Counted from the stretch's first letter, positions 17,162 through 27,033 are shown. The stretch is 64,000 nt of DNA from Gymnodinialimonas sp. 202GB13-11 (GCF_040932485.1 NZ_JBFRBH010000001.1:3913212-3977211), one strand, 5' to 3'. Made by a program: numbers and translations. The notes: generated by a model from the letters alone, not told the origin.

Positions 17162-19321
17162 ATGGATGTGGTCTTGGACAGCGACATCGCTGACGGCTTG
17201 CCCGTGGGGGCAAAGGCGACGCACTCAGCACGACCCGTGAGGACATGGCGGCTGGATGATGACGGGCGCCAGACCATGGTTCTGGCTGCAACCGGCGATC
17301 GTCTGCCGCAGGTCGTCTATTGGGGCGCGCCGCTGCCGTTGGACGAAGATCTGGAGACGCTCCATCGCGGGCATGAACTCGACGTCACCGGCGGCATGCT
17401 GGACGAGAATCCAGACCTTTCCCTCTGCCCCGAGGCGGTGCGCACGTTCCCGGGCCAACCCGGCCTGATCCTGCGCGACGGCGACGGCACGCCCCTGCTT
17501 CCGAAATTCTGCTACGCTTCGGACGAGCAAAGCGAAGAGGGGCTGAGCCTCACTTACGCCGACGAGGCCAACGGCCTCATCCTGATCTTCGAATTTGCCA
17601 CCGATCCTTCGACACGCATCATCACCGCTAAAACTCGGTTGGAGGCGAATCGCGCCGTGCATCTGCACTGGCTTGCCGCCCCGGTCTTGCCTGCGCCCCA
17701 GCAAAGCGATGAGATGATCGACTTCGCTGGCCGTTGGACGGGCGAGTTCCAGACGAACCGCACCGCCTGGTCCGCCGGTATGCGCTACCGCGAAAACCGC
17801 ACAGGACGCACGGGGCATGAGCATTTCCCGGGTCTCCTGATCCCCCTAACGGGCTGCACCAACACGAAGGGGGAGGCCTACGGCTTCCACTACGGCTGGT
17901 CCGGTGGTCACAAGATGATCGCCGAGGAGCTCCCCGATGGCCGTCGCCAAATCCAGTTCGGACACGCCGCCCGAATGGAAACGCAAGCCGCGAAGTCCTT
18001 TGAATCTGCGACGCTCTACGTCACCTATTCCCACAAGGGCCTGAACGGCTGCGCAGTTAGTTTCCAGCGCCACCTGCGTGACCGGATCGTGACATGGCCG
18101 CAACCTGACCGCCCCCGTCCGGTGCATTACAATTGCTGGGAAGCCGTTTACTTCGACCACAAACTCGACGTCCTGAAGGACATCGCGGATCGTGCCGCCG
18201 ACCTAGGCGCCGAACGTTTTGTGCTGGACGATGGCTGGTTCGGCCAGCGCGACGATGACACACGCTCGCTTTCTGACTGGGAAGTCGACCCCCGCAAATA
18301 TCCGGAAGGCCTGCACCCACTCATCGACCATGTGCACGGCCTCGGCATGACCTTCGGCATCTGGTTCGAGCCGGAGATGATCAACGAAGACAGCGACATC
18401 TTCCGCACCCGGCCCGATTGGGTTTTCGGGGCAGAAGATCAGACCCTCGGCCGTCAGCAAAAGGCCCTCAACATGGGTCTGCCCGAGGTGCGCGATTTTA
18501 TCTATGATCGGATGGCTGCGATCCTTGCCGCGCACCCCATCGACTACGTGAAGTGGGACCATAACAGAGTTCTGCCCATGCCCGATGCAGACCAGACGCG
18601 TGGCTCCTATGCCCTGATCGACCGGCTGCGCGCCGACTTCCCGCATGTGGAAATCGAAAGCTGCGCTTCTGGCGGCGGGCGCATCGACTTTGGCATTATG
18701 AAACGCACGCAGCGTGTGTGGCTGTCCGACAGCAACGACGCCCTGGAACGCCTGCGCATCCAGCACGACGCGGCCCTGTTCCTGCCCATCGCGGTGACCG
18801 GCTCCCATGTCGGCCCACGTCGCTGCCACACCTCGGGCCGTATCTTTGACATCTCCTTCCGTGCGTGGGTCGCCGCTCAACGCCATATGGGATTCGAGAT
18901 GGATCCGCGTGAGTTGGACGAACGCGAAACGGCCGTTCTGCGCGAGGTCACAAGCTGGTGGAAACACAACCGCAGCTGGATGCTCGGCGCGGATATCCTG
19001 CGCCTCGACAGCGCTGATCCTGCGGTCATGGCCGAACAGCAGATGACCCGTGAAGGCGACAAGTTCGTGGTTTTCGCAGGGAAGGCCGCCACATCCGACC
19101 AGATCGCGCCGCGCCCCCTGCGCCTAACCGCTCTGCAGCCCGATGCCCGCTACCGCATCACCCTGATGAACCGCGGCACCGCGCCGGCACTTTCCCGCGG
19201 AATGCCCGCGCTGAAAGACGGCCCGGTTGAGGTCTCCGGCGCATGGCTTATGCATCACGGCCTCACCTTGCCATGGAATTACCCCGACACCATGTGGGTT
19301 GTCGAAGGACAGCGACTATGA
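17162..19321 (+). CDS. Alpha-galactosidase, GH36
   Basis: The 719-residue product cleaves terminal alpha-linked galactose, for example from melibiose, raffinose or galactosylglycerol. An N-terminal beta-domain (1-310) precedes a TIM barrel with FVLDDGWFG (353-361), the nucleophile in DYVKWDHNR (D466), ESCASGGGRIDFG (499-511), and WLSDSNDALERL (520-531), which supplies the acid/base Asp. A C-terminal beta-domain completes the protein. No signal peptide is seen, so it acts in the cytoplasm on sugar imported by the adjacent ABC system. Its TGA overlaps the ATG of the SDR gene. Length is normal for bacterial GH36. Confidence 0.95.
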   Translation: MDVVLDSDIADGLPVGAKATHSARPVRTWRLDDDGRQTMVLAATGDRLPQVVYWGAPLPLDEDLETLHRGHELDVTGGMLDENPDLSLCPEAVRTFPGQPGLILRDGDGTPLLPKFCYASDEQSEEGLSLTYADEANGLILIFEFATDPSTRIITAKTRLEANRAVHLHWLAAPVLPAPQQSDEMIDFAGRWTGEFQTNRTAWSAGMRYRENRTGRTGHEHFPGLLIPLTGCTNTKGEAYGFHYGWSGGHKMIAEELPDGRRQIQFGHAARMETQAAKSFESATLYVTYSHKGLNGCAVSFQRHLRDRIVTWPQPDRPRPVHYNCWEAVYFDHKLDVLKDIADRAADLGAERFVLDDGWFGQRDDDTRSLSDWEVDPRKYPEGLHPLIDHVHGLGMTFGIWFEPEMINEDSDIFRTRPDWVFGAEDQTLGRQQKALNMGLPEVRDFIYDRMAAILAAHPIDYVKWDHNRVLPMPDADQTRGSYALIDRLRADFPHVEIESCASGGGRIDFGIMKRTQRVWLSDSNDALERLRIQHDAALFLPIAVTGSHVGPRRCHTSGRIFDISFRAWVAAQRHMGFEMDPRELDERETAVLREVTSWWKHNRSWMLGADILRLDSADPAVMAEQQMTREGDKFVVFAGKAATSDQIAPRPLRLTALQPDARYRITLMNRGTAPALSRGMPALKDGPVEVSGAWLMHHGLTLPWNYPDTMWVVEGQRL

Positions 19322-20088
19322 CCGAGACTGCCATCTATCCGGACCTGAACGGCGCTTCCGTCTACATCACTGGCGGAGGCTCGGGCATCGGTGCCTCGCT
19401 AACAGAAGGTTTCCTACGTCAGGGCGCGAAGGTGGCCTATGTCCAACGCTCTGCTAGCGATGATTTCATGGCGGAGATGGAAGAGAAGACCGGCAACCGC
19501 CCGCTCGGCCTTGTTTGTGACATCACTGATACGGACCGTCTGCGCGCCACGATCGCCGAAGCGGCGGAGGCCCATGGCCCCGTCACCGTGCTGGTCAACA
19601 ATGCCGCAAACGACAAACGCCACAAGACCGAAGAGGTGGATGAGGAGTTCTGGGATTGGTCGCAATCCATCAACCTCAAAGCCTATTTCTTCGGCTGCCA
19701 GGCGGTCATCGCCGGCATGCGCTCGGCGGGTGGTGGATCGATCATCAACATGTCTTCGATCAGCTACATAATGGGCAATGCGGGCTACCCGGCCTACACC
19801 ACTGCGAATGGCGGGATCACTGCGATGACCCGCAGCCTCGCGCGGGAATTCGGGCCGGACCGCATCCGGGTCAACGCGCTCGCCCCCGGCTGGGTACTGA
19901 CCGACAAGCAGCTTGAGATGTGGGCCTCGCCCGAAGGCCTCGACGCGCATATGGAACGCATGTGCTTGAAGGAGCATCTTGCGCCCGAGGATATCGTTGG
20001 CGGCACGCTTTTCCTTGCGTCAAAAGCCTCCAAAGCGATGACCGGCCAATGCATGGTCATCGACGGCGGTGTGGTGACAACCGGATGA
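19318..20088 (+). CDS. SDR-family dehydrogenase, probable sugar dehydrogenase, with atypical active site
   Basis: The 256-residue product is a classical SDR with TGGGSGIG (18-25) for NAD(P) and NNAAN at 95-99. By position in the operon it should oxidise galactose to galactonolactone, the first step before the lactonase, kinase and aldolase encoded next. The catalytic region reads YPAYTTANGG: Y160 is present but the Lys expected four residues later is Asn (N164). I checked the codon: AAT at about 19807. The fold signature is otherwise intact and there is no frameshift. The change may alter or lower activity, or another residue may substitute. The ATG overlaps the alpha-galactosidase stop; a longer frame upstream is inside that gene. 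Confidence 0.85.
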   Translation: MTETAIYPDLNGASVYITGGGSGIGASLTEGFLRQGAKVAYVQRSASDDFMAEMEEKTGNRPLGLVCDITDTDRLRATIAEAAEAHGPVTVLVNNAANDKRHKTEEVDEEFWDWSQSINLKAYFFGCQAVIAGMRSAGGGSIINMSSISYIMGNAGYPAYTTANGGITAMTRSLAREFGPDRIRVNALAPGWVLTDKQLEMWASPEGLDAHMERMCLKEHLAPEDIVGGTLFLASKASKAMTGQCMVIDGGVVTTG

Positions 20089-20996
20089 GCGGCAACACCA
20101 AATACGCAGATTGGATCGCCGTCGATTGGGGCACAACGCACCTGCGCGCATGGGCCATGGTCGGCGATACGGCCAAGGCCGAAGCGACAAGTGCCGACGG
20201 CATGGGAACGCTGGACCGTGGTGGGTTCGAACCCGCACTTTTGCGCTTGATCGAACCATGGCTCGGGCAAGGCAAAATGCCCATAATGGCCTGTGGAATG
20301 GTCGGCGCAAGGCAGGGCTGGTTTGAAGCGCCCTACGTTTCTGTCCCGACCAAACCCGGCTGCCTTTCGCCCGTCCACGCGCCCACGAAAGATGCGCGCC
20401 TTAACGTTATGATCATCCCCGGCCTAAGCCAGGCTGAGCACCCGGATGTCATGCGTGGCGAAGAAACTCAGATCGCTGGCTTCCTAGCGGCCTTCCCGAA
20501 ATTTGACGGCGTCCTTTGCCTGCCCGGCACCCACGCCAAATGGGCCCGCATCAGCGCCGAGGAGGTCGTCAGCTTCCAGACCTGCATGACCGGCGAGCTC
20601 TTTCAATTGCTGGCCGAGAAATCGGTCCTCCGCCATTCTATAGGAGCGGCGGGCGAGGACCCCGACGCCTTTGCCGAGGCAGTGTCCGACACCATCTCGC
20701 GCCCCGAAAAGCTGGCCCAACGCCTGTTCGGCCTCCGCGCCGAGAACGTGCTGAACGGCCTTGCCACCACAACGGCGCGCGCGCGCCTCTCTGGCTATCT
20801 GATCGGGGCCGAACTCGCGGCCACAAAACCCTATTGGCTGGGTCAGGAGGTCGCCATTGCAGGCAGCCCATCGCTCGCCTCCGCCTATGCCAGCGCCCTG
20901 AAAACCCAAGGCCTGCAAGCGCAAACCCATGATGCAGGCCCCCTGACACGCGCAGGCCTTGCCCGCGTCCATGCCTCTCTGACGGAGACAGCGTAA
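20085..20996 (+). CDS. dgoK: 2-dehydro-3-deoxygalactonokinase
   Basis: DgoK phosphorylates 2-keto-3-deoxygalactonate to KDPGal using ATP. The 303-residue product has the N-terminal phosphate-binding [14 protein letters not shown] (10-23), [12 protein letters not shown] and a later [11 protein letters not shown], all usual in this kinase family. I start at ATG 20085, overlapping the SDR stop (ATGA); an upstream extension of the frame lies in the SDR gene. The stop overlaps the aldolase ATG (TAATG). Kinase plus aldolase is the core of the De Ley-Doudoroff galactose pathway. Confidence 0.93.
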   Translation: MSGNTKYADWIAVDWGTTHLRAWAMVGDTAKAEATSADGMGTLDRGGFEPALLRLIEPWLGQGKMPIMACGMVGARQGWFEAPYVSVPTKPGCLSPVHAPTKDARLNVMIIPGLSQAEHPDVMRGEETQIAGFLAAFPKFDGVLCLPGTHAKWARISAEEVVSFQTCMTGELFQLLAEKSVLRHSIGAAGEDPDAFAEAVSDTISRPEKLAQRLFGLRAENVLNGLATTTARARLSGYLIGAELAATKPYWLGQEVAIAGSPSLASAYASALKTQGLQAQTHDAGPLTRAGLARVHASLTETA

Positions 20997-21613
20997 TGCC
21001 CCGTAACCTCATCGCCATCCTCCGCGGCGTCACGCCGGCGGAGGCCGTTCCCGTGACCGAGGCCCTCATTGCCGCTGGGATCACAACGATCGAAGTGCCC
21101 CTGAATTCACCTGATCCGCTCGACAGCATCGCCGCAATGGCCTCCGCCTGCGGGGATCGGGCTACCATTGGAGCAGGCACGGTGCTGACCAAGCAACAGG
21201 TGAGCGACGTAAAGACCGCTGGAGGCACGCTCATTGTCTCTCCCAATGCCGACTGTGACGTTATCAAAGCCTCCGTGGATCAAGGCATGGCCTCGTGGCC
21301 CGGCATCTTCACCCCGACAGAGGCCTTCGCCGCCCTCCACGCAGGGGCCACAGGCCTCAAACTGTTCCCCGGCAACATGGCAGGCCCCTCCGGTCTGAAG
21401 GCCATCCGGGCCGTTCTGCCCGTTGGCACCCAAGTCTACGCCGTAGGTGGCGCTGGCCCTGATAACTTCGGCGAATGGATTGCGGCCAGCGCGGACGGTT
21501 TTGGCATCGGGTCTGCCCTCTACACGCCCGGCATGTCCGTTGAAGACATCTCTCGCAAAGCCGCCAAGATCGTTGATGCCTACGACACCGCCACCAAAGG
21601 CGCCCTCATATGA
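20996..21613 (+). CDS. dgoA: 2-dehydro-3-deoxy-6-phosphogalactonate aldolase
   Basis: The aldolase splits KDPGal into pyruvate and glyceraldehyde 3-phosphate. The 205-residue TIM-barrel protein has the active-site Glu in TTIEVPLNS (E33) and the Schiff-base Lys in GLKLFPGN (K122). These are shared with the KDPG aldolase (Eda) family, and the choice of galacto substrate rests on the adjacent DgoK and galactosidases. In enterobacteria dgoA was historically fused or adjacent to the dehydratase gene; no dehydratase is present here. It overlaps the SMP-30 gene by four bases. Confidence 0.92.
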   Translation: MPRNLIAILRGVTPAEAVPVTEALIAAGITTIEVPLNSPDPLDSIAAMASACGDRATIGAGTVLTKQQVSDVKTAGGTLIVSPNADCDVIKASVDQGMASWPGIFTPTEAFAALHAGATGLKLFPGNMAGPSGLKAIRAVLPVGTQVYAVGGAGPDNFGEWIAASADGFGIGSALYTPGMSVEDISRKAAKIVDAYDTATKGALI

Positions 21614-22449
21614 GCGTCACGATCCACGATGATCGTGCTTGCCTGCTGGGGGAGGGGCCTCTGTGGCATCCTCTGCGTAATCAATTGATCTGGTTCGACA
21701 TCCTCAACCACACACTCCTCACCACCGGCCATCAAATGCACTTCGACCGTTCCGTGTCAGCGGCCGGTTGGGTCGATGAAGACCGCCTGCTGGTCGCCTC
21801 CGAAACCGACCTCTTCCTCTTCAACCTCCGTGATGGCGCGTCCGAGCATGTCCTCCCGCTGGAGGCCGACAATAAAGTGACCCGCTCCAACGATGGTCGC
21901 GCCGATCCACAAGGTGGGTTTTGGATCGGCACCATGGGCCATCAGGGCGAGACCGGTGCAGGGGCGCTCTACCGCTTCTATCGGGGCGAACTCCGCCAGA
22001 TCCGCGCCGGCGTGACGATCCCGAATGCCACCTGTTTCACCCCCGATGGCTGCCACGCCTATTTCGCCGACACGGCCGAACAACTCGTCTGGCGCTACAC
22101 GTTGGGCGAAGATGGTTGGCCCGACCCAGATCCCGAAATCTACCTCGACCACCGCGATACGGACGTGAACCCCGATGGGGCCGTGGTCGACGCAGAAGGC
22201 CGTTTTCTCTGTGCTGAATGGGGCGGCTCCCGCATCGGCGTTTACAGCCCCTCAGGTGATCTTTTAGAAGAAGTCGAGCTGCCCGTCCCACAGCCCACTT
22301 GCCCCGCCTTCGGTCCAGATGCGCTTTACGTCACCTCTGCGCGCCAAGGCATGCCGGGCGCGGATATCGACGCGGCCCCGCATTCCGGCAAGACGCTTCG
22401 TGTAGACGTAACCTTCAAGGGCCAGCAAGAACACCAAGTTCTCCTATGA
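21610..22449 (+). CDS. SMP-30/gluconolactonase-family lactonase
   Basis: The 279-residue product is a six-bladed beta-propeller of the SMP-30 family. It contains [10 protein letters not shown] with the metal-binding Glu, [18 protein letters not shown] with the Asn and a loop Asp, and [20 protein letters not shown] with a second Asp. Such proteins hydrolyse aldonolactones with a divalent metal. In this operon it would open galactonolactone to galactonate in the cytoplasm; the protein lacks a signal peptide. It overlaps both the aldolase and the GH42 gene by four bases. Activity on arabinonolactone is also possible. Confidence 0.88.
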   Translation: MSVTIHDDRACLLGEGPLWHPLRNQLIWFDILNHTLLTTGHQMHFDRSVSAAGWVDEDRLLVASETDLFLFNLRDGASEHVLPLEADNKVTRSNDGRADPQGGFWIGTMGHQGETGAGALYRFYRGELRQIRAGVTIPNATCFTPDGCHAYFADTAEQLVWRYTLGEDGWPDPDPEIYLDHRDTDVNPDGAVVDAEGRFLCAEWGGSRIGVYSPSGDLLEEVELPVPQPTCPAFGPDALYVTSARQGMPGADIDAAPHSGKTLRVDVTFKGQQEHQVLL

Positions 22450-24338
22450 AACGCACCCTCGGCACCTGCTACTACCCGGAACATTGGCCCGAAAAGATCT
22501 GGGCCGAAGACGCGCGCCGCATGGCCGATCTTGGGCTCACTTGGGTCCGCATCGGCGAATTCGCGTGGAGCCGTCTTGAACCCACCCCGGGTAACTTGCA
22601 GTTCGACTGGCTCGACCGCGCCATTGCGACACTCACAGATGCTGGCCTTAAGGTCGTCCTCGGTACCCCGACCGCAACACCGCCGCGTTGGATGTTGACG
22701 AAGCACCCCGATATGCTCGCCGTCGATGCCGACGGCCACGCCCGCAAATTCGGCTCTCGCCGCCATTACTGCTTTTCGCATGACGGCTACAGGGAAGAAA
22801 GTGTTCGCATCACATGCCTCCTTGCAGAGCGCTTCGGACAGCGCGTGGCCGCCTGGCAAACCGATAACGAATACGGCTGCCACGACACGACGATCAGCTA
22901 CTCCAAATCCGCCGAACATGCGTTCCGCGACTGGCTTGCGCAGAAATACCAATCCCCCGATGCGCTCAATCGCGCGTGGGGCAACGTATTCTGGTCCATG
23001 GAATACGCCAGCTTCGAAGACATCGATCTGCCAAACCTAACCGTGACGGAGCCCAACCCGGCCCATGTCCTCGACTTCCGCCGCTTCACCTCCGATCAGG
23101 TGGCCCGCTTCAATCAAGCGCAGGTCGACGCCATTCGCGCACACTCCGACGCGCCGATCAGCCACAACTACATGGGGCGCGTGACCGAATTCGATCACTT
23201 CGATGTTGGCCGCCAAATGGAAATCGCAACGTGGGACAGCTACCCTCTGGGCTTTCTCGAAGACCGTGTCGGCGCGAGCCCAGAAGACCAGCGCCACTAT
23301 GCCCGCCAAGGTGACCCGGATTTCCAGGCCTTCCACCACGACCTCTACCGTGCTGTTGGAACGGACGGCCGCTGGTGGGTCATGGAGCAACAACCCGGCC
23401 CGGTGAACTGGGCTCCGTCAAACCCCGCGCCACTGCCCGGCATGGTCCGCTTCTGGACGTGGGAAGCCTTTGCCCATGGCGCCGAATGCGTGGCCTACTT
23501 CCGCTGGCGCCAAGCGCCCTTCGCGCAGGAGCAACACCACGCGGGCCTGCTTCGCCCCGACAGCGTTGAGGCCGAAGCCTTCGCAGAGGCCGCGCATGTG
23601 GCCAGCGACCTCCAAGACATGCCAGAGGTGGAGCGTGTGCAATCGCCCGTGGCGCTCGTGTTCGACTATGCCTCCCAGTGGGCGTGGGAAGCGCAACCCC
23701 AAGGCATCGGCAACGACTATTTTCAACTGGTGTTCGACGTCTACAAGGGCCTGCGTCAACTGGGTCTCAGCATCGACATCATCCCGCCCGACACGGCTTC
23801 ACTCGATGGCTACAAACTCGTCCTCGCCCCAGGCGCGATCACCCTGACAGATGCACTTAAGGCCGCCATCGCCAACACGCAGGCGCAGGTCGTCCTCGGT
23901 CCGCGCACTAACGCCAAGACCCACGCACTCAGCATTCCCGTGCCGCTACCGCCTGCAATAAAGAACCTCGACGTGACCGTATCGCGCGTCGAAACTCTGC
24001 GTCCGGACAGTCCCGAGGCTTTTGCCGATGGCGGACACTATCAGCTGTGGCGAGAACAGATAGAGACGACGGCTGACGTGATCGAACATGACACGCAGAA
24101 CCGTCCCCTGATGGTGCGCGCTCATCACCTCAGCTACCTCGCGGCCTGGCCTGATACCACCGCCATACAACGCATCCTGACCCGTGCCGCGATTGCTGCG
24201 GGCCTGGATCCGATCGACCTGCCCAAAGACATCCGCATCCGCGACACCGGTCGCACCCGCTTCGTCTTCAATCACAGTCCCGACTCAGTGGAATTCGAAG
24301 GGCAAACGCTTCCTCCGGCCGGGGTGTTCTGGCACTAG
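22446..24338 (+). CDS. Beta-galactosidase, GH42
   Basis: The 630-residue product begins [19 protein letters not shown], typical of GH42. The acid/base Glu is in WQTDNEYGC (E142) and the nucleophile in WVMEQQPGPVNW (E314). A trimerisation-like domain (about 390-570) and a small C-terminal domain follow. It hydrolyses terminal beta-galactosides and has no signal peptide, so it acts inside the cell. I start at ATG 22446, overlapping the lactonase stop; the frame upstream belongs to another gene. Together with the GH36 enzyme, it lets the locus use both alpha- and beta-galactosides. It is the last gene of the operon and is followed by a hairpin. Confidence 0.95.
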   Translation: MKRTLGTCYYPEHWPEKIWAEDARRMADLGLTWVRIGEFAWSRLEPTPGNLQFDWLDRAIATLTDAGLKVVLGTPTATPPRWMLTKHPDMLAVDADGHARKFGSRRHYCFSHDGYREESVRITCLLAERFGQRVAAWQTDNEYGCHDTTISYSKSAEHAFRDWLAQKYQSPDALNRAWGNVFWSMEYASFEDIDLPNLTVTEPNPAHVLDFRRFTSDQVARFNQAQVDAIRAHSDAPISHNYMGRVTEFDHFDVGRQMEIATWDSYPLGFLEDRVGASPEDQRHYARQGDPDFQAFHHDLYRAVGTDGRWWVMEQQPGPVNWAPSNPAPLPGMVRFWTWEAFAHGAECVAYFRWRQAPFAQEQHHAGLLRPDSVEAEAFAEAAHVASDLQDMPEVERVQSPVALVFDYASQWAWEAQPQGIGNDYFQLVFDVYKGLRQLGLSIDIIPPDTASLDGYKLVLAPGAITLTDALKAAIANTQAQVVLGPRTNAKTHALSIPVPLPPAIKNLDVTVSRVETLRPDSPEAFADGGHYQLWREQIETTADVIEHDTQNRPLMVRAHHLSYLAAWPDTTAIQRILTRAAIAAGLDPIDLPKDIRIRDTGRTRFVFNHSPDSVEFEGQTLPPAGVFWH

Positions 24339-24375
24339 GCCTCCCCTTGATCTTGGCCGTACAACTCCAGGAGGT

Positions 24376-24395
24376 CCGGGGGACTGGTCCCCCGG
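24376..24395. terminator. Bidirectional hairpin between convergent genes
   Basis: CCGGGGG (24376-24382) and CCCCCGG (24389-24395) form a perfect 7-base-pair stem with loop ACTGGT. It sits midway in the 87-base gap between the GH42 gene (+) and the aldehyde dehydrogenase gene (-). No long T tract is present. The loop core CTGG recurs in a second convergent-gene hairpin at 37531. Confidence 0.6.
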
Positions 24396-24425
24396 TTGGC
24401 GGACGCCATCAGGCGGCGCAACGCA

Positions 24426-25874
24426 TCAAATGCCATCAATACAGACGTATTTCGTCTCAAGGTAGTCTTCGAGGCCCTGAGATCCGCCTTCCTTGCCCAG
24501 ACCACTTTCCTTGACCCCGCCAAAGGGCGCTTCGACGGTGGTGATCAGGCCGGAGTTGATTCCGATCATCCCGTATTGCAGACCCTCGTTCAGCCGGAAG
24601 GCACGCCCGAGATCAGAGGTATAGGCGTAAGACGCAAGCCCGAACACCGTGTCATTGGCCATCGAAATGGCGTCCTCTTCAGTCTCGAACTTGAAGACAG
24701 GCGCGAGCGGCCCAAAGATCTCTTCCTTGGCGAATGCCATGTCCTGCGTCGCTCCGGTCAGAACCGTCGGCTCGAAGAATGAGCCGCCCTTGTCGTGCCG
24801 ATCCCCGCCGCAGGCGACCTCAGCGCCTTTGTCCTTGGCGTCGTTCAGCAATTCCTCGACCTTCTCGACCGCATCCATGTCAATCAGTGGCCCTTGCTCG
24901 ACCCCGTCCTCGCGTCCATCGCCGACCTTCAGTGCCTTCGTCTTTTCAACTAGCTTTTCGACAAACGCGTCATGCACGCCCGCCTGCACGTAAATCCGGT
25001 TTGCGCAGACGCAGGTCTGTCCCGAATTGCGGTATTTGGAGACGATGGCCCCCTCCGCCGCCTTGTCGAGATCGGCATCGTCGAACACGATGAATGGGGC
25101 ATTCCCGCCCAATTCCATCGACACTTTCTTCACCGTACCGGCGCTCTGGCGGATCAGCTCCTTGCCAACTTCGGTCGAGCCGGTAAACGTCACCTTCCGC
25201 ACTCGGAAATCGTCCATCATCGCGCCCGCAATCTTGCGCGCTGAGCCTGTCACGACGTTCACGGCACCGCTCGGATAGCCAACGTCTTCTGCCAGCGCGG
25301 CCCAGGCCAAGCCGCTGTATGGCGTTGCCGTTGCGGGCTTGGCCACCACGGGGCAGCCCACGGCCAAAGCCGGGGCGACTTTGCGCGCCAGCATGGACGA
25401 GGGGAAATTCCACGGCGTGATCATGCCCACGACACCGACAGGATGCTTCGTCACCAGAATGCGCCGCCCATTCACGCCCGCAGGCACGATCTCACCCTTC
25501 GCGCGGCGGGCTTCCTCGGCAAACCAACGCACGTACTGCGCGCCAATCGCGATCTCGCCTTTCGCCTCGGACAAAGGCTTGCCCATCTCAACCGTCAGCA
25601 GCTCACCCAAGGCCTCTTGGTTGTCCATCAGCGCGTCATGCAGCTTCCACAACAGTCCGACACGATCCATCAGCGCCATGCCTGCCAGCCCGTCAAAGGC
25701 CTCCGCCGCCGCATCAATTGCGCGACTTGTCTCGGCCTCACCGCAATTGGGCACCGTTCCGATCACGTCCCCTGTCGCCGGGTTCATCACGTCTATGGTT
25801 TCACCGCTATCTGCGCCGATCCACTCGCCCGCGACATAAGCCGCCTCTTTCATCCACGCTTGCCAGTCGGCCAT
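24426..25874 (-). CDS. NAD(P)-dependent aldehyde dehydrogenase (succinate-semialdehyde dehydrogenase type)
   Basis: The 482-residue product oxidises an aldehyde to its acid. It has the cofactor-binding FTGSTEVGKELI, the general base Glu in SMELGGNAPFIVF and the nucleophilic Cys in GQTCVCANRIYV. The sequence around the substrate channel (YAYTSDLGRAFRLNEGLQYGMIGIN) resembles GabD-type succinate- or ketoglutarate-semialdehyde dehydrogenases. I start at ATG 25874, with GGGAG 9 bases upstream; a TTG two codons earlier is possible. It lies 18 bases downstream of the GAPDH gene on the same strand. Its role next to the galactose genes is unclear. Confidence 0.9.
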   Translation of the reverse strand: MADWQAWMKEAAYVAGEWIGADSGETIDVMNPATGDVIGTVPNCGEAETSRAIDAAAEAFDGLAGMALMDRVGLLWKLHDALMDNQEALGELLTVEMGKPLSEAKGEIAIGAQYVRWFAEEARRAKGEIVPAGVNGRRILVTKHPVGVVGMITPWNFPSSMLARKVAPALAVGCPVVAKPATATPYSGLAWAALAEDVGYPSGAVNVVTGSARKIAGAMMDDFRVRKVTFTGSTEVGKELIRQSAGTVKKVSMELGGNAPFIVFDDADLDKAAEGAIVSKYRNSGQTCVCANRIYVQAGVHDAFVEKLVEKTKALKVGDGREDGVEQGPLIDMDAVEKVEELLNDAKDKGAEVACGGDRHDKGGSFFEPTVLTGATQDMAFAKEEIFGPLAPVFKFETEEDAISMANDTVFGLASYAYTSDLGRAFRLNEGLQYGMIGINSGLITTVEAPFGGVKESGLGKEGGSQGLEDYLETKYVCIDGI

Positions 25875-25892
25875 GACCAATCTCCCAGAAAT

Positions 25893-26903
25893 TCAGTTCG
25901 CGCCTTGGTGACCCATCAACCGGGCCACGTCCAGCATCCGGCAGGAAAATCCCCATTCATTGTCATACCAGCCAAAGACGCGGAGCATTCCGCCCTTCGA
26001 CCGCTTGATCTCAGGCCCCGCCACGATCAGCGATTCAGGTCGTGCTCGCAGGTCCGAACTGACCAAAGGCTTGTCCGTGTAACCCATGATCTCGCCGGCT
26101 TGTTCCCGCAGAAATGCTGCCGCGTCCTTTGCCTCGGGCATATCGCGCGTCATCACCGCCAAATCCACGCAGGAAACGGAGGCCGAAGGCACCCTAACCG
26201 CCGACCCGGTCACGCGCCCTGCAAGACGTGGCAAGACCACATCTACCAGCGCCTCTGCCGAAGTTGTCGTCGGCACCATGCTCAACGCCGCCGCCCTCGA
26301 CCGGGCCGCATCGCGCATCGGCATGTCAACCGTCGGCTGGCTTCCTGTATAACAATGCACCGTGGTCATCAGGCCGGAATCCAGCCCCCAGGTTTCGTCA
26401 ATCAACCGCACAAGCGGTGCCAGGGCATTGGTGGTGCACGACGCGTTCGACACGATCCGATGCTCTGGCCGCAACGCCTCATGGTTCGCGCCAAGCACCA
26501 ATGTCAGGTCAGGTTCCACCGCCGGGCCGGATACCAAGACGCGTCCCGCGCCCGCCGCCAGCGCGGCCTCTGCCACATCTCTTGTGGCCCGGCCCGTGCA
26601 TTCCATCAGCACGTCCACACCGTTCAGATCCAGCGCGCCGGCATCCCGCTCCATCGTCAGCCGGATGCGCCGGCCATCGACAACCAAATCGCCATCCTCG
26701 ACCGAAATCTCTCCGGGGTAGGGGCCAAAGACACTGTCGAATTCAAACAGATACGCGCAGGTTGCGGGTTCGGCGATATCGTTGATCCCCACAATCTCGA
26801 TATCCGGCCACTGCGGACCCAGCCGCCCCCCGCCAAGTGCCCACGCCCGCAGAACCGAACGTCCGATGCGTCCAAACCCATTGATGGCTACGCGGATGGT
26901 CAT
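25893..26903 (-). CDS. Divergent type I glyceraldehyde-3-phosphate dehydrogenase
   Basis: The 336-residue product has the Rossmann start INGFGRIGRSVLRAW, the catalytic Cys in SNASCTTNALAP and the His in TTVHCYTG, so it belongs to the GAPDH family. Several normally conserved segments differ: the anion-binding region reads VPTTTSAEALV and the C-terminal region reads PESLIVAGPEIKRSKGG before the WYDNEWGFS motif. It may be a paralogue with a special role, for example handling the triose phosphate produced by the aldolase, or a related erythrose-4-phosphate dehydrogenase. It is divergent from the thioredoxin-like gene across about 130 bases. Confidence 0.85.
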   Translation of the reverse strand: MTIRVAINGFGRIGRSVLRAWALGGGRLGPQWPDIEIVGINDIAEPATCAYLFEFDSVFGPYPGEISVEDGDLVVDGRRIRLTMERDAGALDLNGVDVLMECTGRATRDVAEAALAAGAGRVLVSGPAVEPDLTLVLGANHEALRPEHRIVSNASCTTNALAPLVRLIDETWGLDSGLMTTVHCYTGSQPTVDMPMRDAARSRAAALSMVPTTTSAEALVDVVLPRLAGRVTGSAVRVPSASVSCVDLAVMTRDMPEAKDAAAFLREQAGEIMGYTDKPLVSSDLRARPESLIVAGPEIKRSKGGMLRVFGWYDNEWGFSCRMLDVARLMGHQGAN

Positions 26904-27033
26904 GCCTTATCCCCTTCGCTCAAAGTGATGCCTTGCGTGGGTCTAAGGTGCAAGCGATGCCCTCACCTGGTCCAATGGCTTTCCTTGATTGGCCTAAGCA
27001 GGCAGTGTGATGAGCAATTGGAAAGGGCATGTA

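Noticed and set aside
15818-17224. Open frame of 468 codons on the minus strand
   Set aside because: It is antisense to the two sugar permease genes; the translation is His/Arg rich with no domain.
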